A stretch of 64,000 nt of DNA from an uncultured Cohaesibacter sp. (lineage in GTDB: Bacteria > Pseudomonadota > Alphaproteobacteria > Rhizobiales > Cohaesibacteraceae), in assembly GCF_963664735.1 (NCBI RefSeq), contig NZ_OY761553.1, forward strand, positions 4,275,001 to 4,339,000, in the 5' to 3' direction. The translations under genes and the position numbers were made by a program. Of the stretch, positions 62,013-64,000 are shown piece by piece; the first letter of the stretch is position 1, and every line of letters begins with the position of its first letter. The notes beneath the pieces are model-generated. The model was given only the letters and a program-made list of their open reading frames with translations, was not told where the DNA came from and did not search any database.

Positions 62013-63206
62013 TTAGGCTTTGAGAACTTCTACGCCAGGGAGGGCCTTGCCTTCCATCCATTCAAGGAATGCACCGCCAGCGGTGGAGATGTAGGAGAAG
62101 TCGTCATAAACACCAGCGTGGTTGAGGGCGGCAACGGTGTCACCACCACCAGCAACAGATGTCAGTTTGCCTGCTTTGGTCTGTTCAGCAGCAGCCTTGG
62201 CTGCGGCAACAGTTGCCGTATCGAATGGTTCGATTTCGAATGCGCCGAGCGGGCCATTCCAGACAACTGTGTTGGCTTTTTTGATCCAGGCAACAACAGC
62301 TTCTACAGACTTCGGTCCAATGTCGAGCATCATGCCATCAGATGGTACGCTGTCCACGTCGCAAACTTCGTGAGGAGCATTGGCTGCGAATTCTTTTGCG
62401 ACCAGTGCGTCGGTTGGCAGAACGATATCGCAACCGGCTTTTTCAGCGGCAGCCATGATGCGTTTTGCTGTCTCAGCAAGATCATGTTCGCAAAGGGATT
62501 TGCCAACGTCTTTGCCCTGAGCTGCGATAAAGGTGTTTGCCATGCCGCCGCCGATGACCAAGCCATCAACTTTGGTGACAAGGTTTTCGAGCAGGTCGAT
62601 CTTGGTGGAAACCTTTGCGCCGCCGACAACAGCCAGAACCGGACGGTTTGGTGTGCCCAGAGCGGAATCAAGAGCTTCCAGTTCCTGCTGCATGGTGCGG
62701 CCGGCAACTGCTGGCATATGGTGGCACAGGCCTTCGGTGGAAACGTGTGCGCGGTGGGATACGGAGAAGGCATCTGCTACGAGCAGGTCGCCGTTGGCGC
62801 CCAACTGAGCTGCGAATTCCGGATCGTTCTTTTCTTCGCCCTTGTAGAAGCGGGTGTTTTCCAGAACCAGAACGTCGCCATTTGCCATATTGTCGATGGC
62901 AGCCTTGGCAACAGGGCCGATGCAGTCTTCAGCAAAACCAACCGGCATTTTGAGCGCTTTGGAAAGGGCTGGAACAACCTGCTTGAGGCTCATTTCCGGT
63001 TTCTTTTCGCCCTTTGGACGACCGAAGTGAGCCAGGATGATGACCTTGCCACCTTTTTCGGAGATTTCGGAGAGGGTTGGCACGATGCGATCAATACGGG
63101 TGGTGTCGGTGACTTCGCCGTCTTTCATCGGGACGTTCAGGTCAACGCGAACCAATACGCGCTTGCCGTTTACATCCACATCATCAAGGGTTTTGAAATT
63201 TGCCAT
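62013..63206 (-). CDS. pgk: Phosphoglycerate kinase
   Basis: 397 residues, complete. N-terminal substrate site [12 protein letters not shown] and [10 protein letters not shown], then [26 protein letters not shown] and the nucleotide-binding [12 protein letters not shown] and [12 protein letters not shown]. Converts 1,3-bisphosphoglycerate and ADP to 3-phosphoglycerate and ATP in glycolysis and gluconeogenesis. It lies downstream of gap on the same strand, separated by a 266-base gap with a large hairpin, so the two may be expressed at different levels. Confidence 0.97.
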   Translation of the reverse strand: MANFKTLDDVDVNGKRVLVRVDLNVPMKDGEVTDTTRIDRIVPTLSEISEKGGKVIILAHFGRPKGEKKPEMSLKQVVPALSKALKMPVGFAEDCIGPVAKAAIDNMANGDVLVLENTRFYKGEEKNDPEFAAQLGANGDLLVADAFSVSHRAHVSTEGLCHHMPAVAGRTMQQELEALDSALGTPNRPVLAVVGGAKVSTKIDLLENLVTKVDGLVIGGGMANTFIAAQGKDVGKSLCEHDLAETAKRIMAAAEKAGCDIVLPTDALVAKEFAANAPHEVCDVDSVPSDGMMLDIGPKSVEAVVAWIKKANTVVWNGPLGAFEIEPFDTATVAAAKAAAEQTKAGKLTSVAGGGDTVAALNHAGVYDDFSYISTAGGAFLEWMEGKALPGVEVLKA

Positions 63207-63363
63207 TGGATGATCCTACAATCTGGCCGAACTTCAGTCGGCTGTGTGTCTCACAAAAGCCTGCCTCATTTTCAATTTGGCATGGGCTGAATGTCTTGTC
63301 CTGCTTTGGGCTATGTTTTTGGGAGCTGCAAAAACGCAGTTGCCCCATGGGCCATAAAGCAGA

Positions 63364-63424
63364 AAAGGCGCTGTTGCTGGACTAAAAACCGTTAGTCCGG
63401 TTTTGTCTCTCAAACAGCGCCTTT
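63364..63424. terminator. Nested hairpin between gap and pgk
   Basis: AAAGGCGCTGTT (63364-63375) pairs fully with AACAGCGCCTTT (63413-63424) and encloses GGACTAA/TTAGTCC (63379-63385 with 63392-63398). On the minus strand the outer stem ends CCTTTTCT, so it can terminate gap transcripts; the inner stem could also be a protein-binding or processing element. Confidence 0.65.
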
Positions 63425-63472
63425 GAAAATATCGAGCTCTGCCAGATTGCTCCAGCAGAGCAGGCTGTCATC

Positions 63473-64000
63473 TTATTTGATGAGTTTAGCCATAGCGACT
63501 GCAGTGTCGCCCATGCGGTTGGAGAAGCCCCATTCGTTGTCGTACCAGCTCAGGATACGAACCATGCGGCCGTCCATGACTTTGGTCTGATCCATGTGGA
63601 AGATGGAAGAGTGGCTGTCATGGTTGAAGTCGGAAGAAACGTTAGGCAGTTCGGTGTAACCGAGAATGCCAGCCAGTTTGCCGTCTGCAGCAGCTTTAAC
63701 AGCAGCGTTGACTTCTTCAACAGTGGTGTCTTTTTTAGCCATGAAGACAAGGTCGACAACAGATACGTTCGGGGTAGGAACGCGGATTGCAACACCGTCA
63801 AGTTTGCCAGCAAGTTCTGGAAGAACCAGACCAACAGCTTTAGCAGCACCGGTAGAAGTCGGGATCATGGACAGAGCAGCAGCGCGTGCGCGATACAGGT
63901 CTTTGTGCATGGTATCGAGGGTAGGCTGGTCACCAGTGTAAGAGTGAATGGTGGTCATGAAGCCTTTTTCGATGCCGATTGCTTCGTTCAGAGCATAAGC
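63473..64000 (-). CDS. gap: Glyceraldehyde-3-phosphate dehydrogenase (C-terminal part, N-terminus outside window)
   Basis: The last 175 residues are visible, in frame from the right edge ([25 protein letters not shown]) to the stop. Catalytic-domain features seen: [38 protein letters not shown] and [13 protein letters not shown]. The catalytic Cys and NAD-binding domain lie outside the window. Part of the gap-pgk pair of central carbon metabolism. Confidence 0.97.
   Translation of the reverse strand, partial: AYALNEAIGIEKGFMTTIHSYTGDQPTLDTMHKDLYRARAAALSMIPTSTGAAKAVGLVLPELAGKLDGVAIRVPTPNVSVVDLVFMAKKDTTVEEVNAAVKAAADGKLAGILGYTELPNVSSDFNHDSHSSIFHMDQTKVMDGRMVRILSWYDNEWGFSNRMGDTAVAMAKLIK

Noticed and set aside
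1-64000. CRISPR arrays, insertion sequences, prophage genes, rRNA or tRNA
   Set aside because: No regularly spaced repeats, transposase, integrase or phage structural genes, and no cloverleaf sequences, were found on reading both strands.

Overview
The window reads as chromosome of an alphaproteobacterium of the Rhizobiales/Hyphomicrobiales type. The evidence is TrcR (DUF1013), RcdA (DUF1465), two DUF465 proteins, an orphan aa3-oxidase subunit IV, the gap-pgk / thiE-like / Sel1 / efp / IMPase neighbourhood, and TTAA-N7-TTAA boxes of the CtrA type. Base composition is near half GC. PomAB-type (sodium-type) flagellar stators and TRAP transport fit a marine, Cohaesibacter-like lineage, but the genus is a guess. 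I see no phage, insertion sequence, CRISPR array, rRNA or tRNA; nearly everything looks like vertically inherited core or near-core chromosome.

Layout. 1-6.3 kb: tail of an unknown gene, a frameshifted S-formylglutathione hydrolase, uracil permease UraA behind a structured leader, a LysR regulator divergent from a possible 44-residue gene, an aminotransferase and a creatininase-family hydrolase. 6.3-10.6 kb: metal block (Cu+ ATPase, DUF1007 plus NicO exporter). 10.6-16.4 kb: a Cache histidine kinase and LuxR-type regulator divergent from a TRAP 2-oxo/hydroxy-acid transporter. 16.5-21.3 kb: arsRH, an odd receiver protein, QmcA/NfeD, DmeF-like cation exporter. 21.4-32 kb: PomAB stator, KdsD, a beta-barrel outer-membrane protein, a peptidoglycan pair (MepK-like plus LdtD-like), and an orphan sigma-54 response regulator with a CtrA-like box upstream. 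32-42.3 kb: PepF, an ABC1 kinase, a chemoreceptor, oxidase subunit IV, a TPR lipoprotein, rpsU, purEK, DUF465 pair. 42.4-50.8 kb: acyl-CoA synthetase, TSUP exporter, PrpE, TrcR, a TadG-like VWA protein, a frameshifted quinone oxidoreductase. 50.8-64 kb: an 828-base intergenic region with a candidate small RNA and two CtrA-like boxes before rcdA, then rpmE, an ABC exporter, a non-flagellar MotA/MotB-like pair, a YeeE/YedE pair, IMPase, EF-P, a Sel1 protein, a ThiE-like protein, pgk and the end of gap.

Themes: metal and metalloid export (CopA, NicO, DmeF, ArsRH), envelope remodelling (LdtD, MepK, KdsD, MotAB-like/OmpA pair), organic acid uptake and activation (TRAP, acyl-CoA ligases) and alphaproteobacterial cell-cycle control (TrcR, RcdA, CtrA-like boxes). 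No clearly new multi-gene system is visible. The best leads are the sRNA/CtrA-box region before rcdA, the CtrA box before the sigma-54 regulator, the UraA leader, the LysR-linked small gene, and the non-flagellar stator-like pair. Both frameshifts fall in homopolymers and may be sequence errors.
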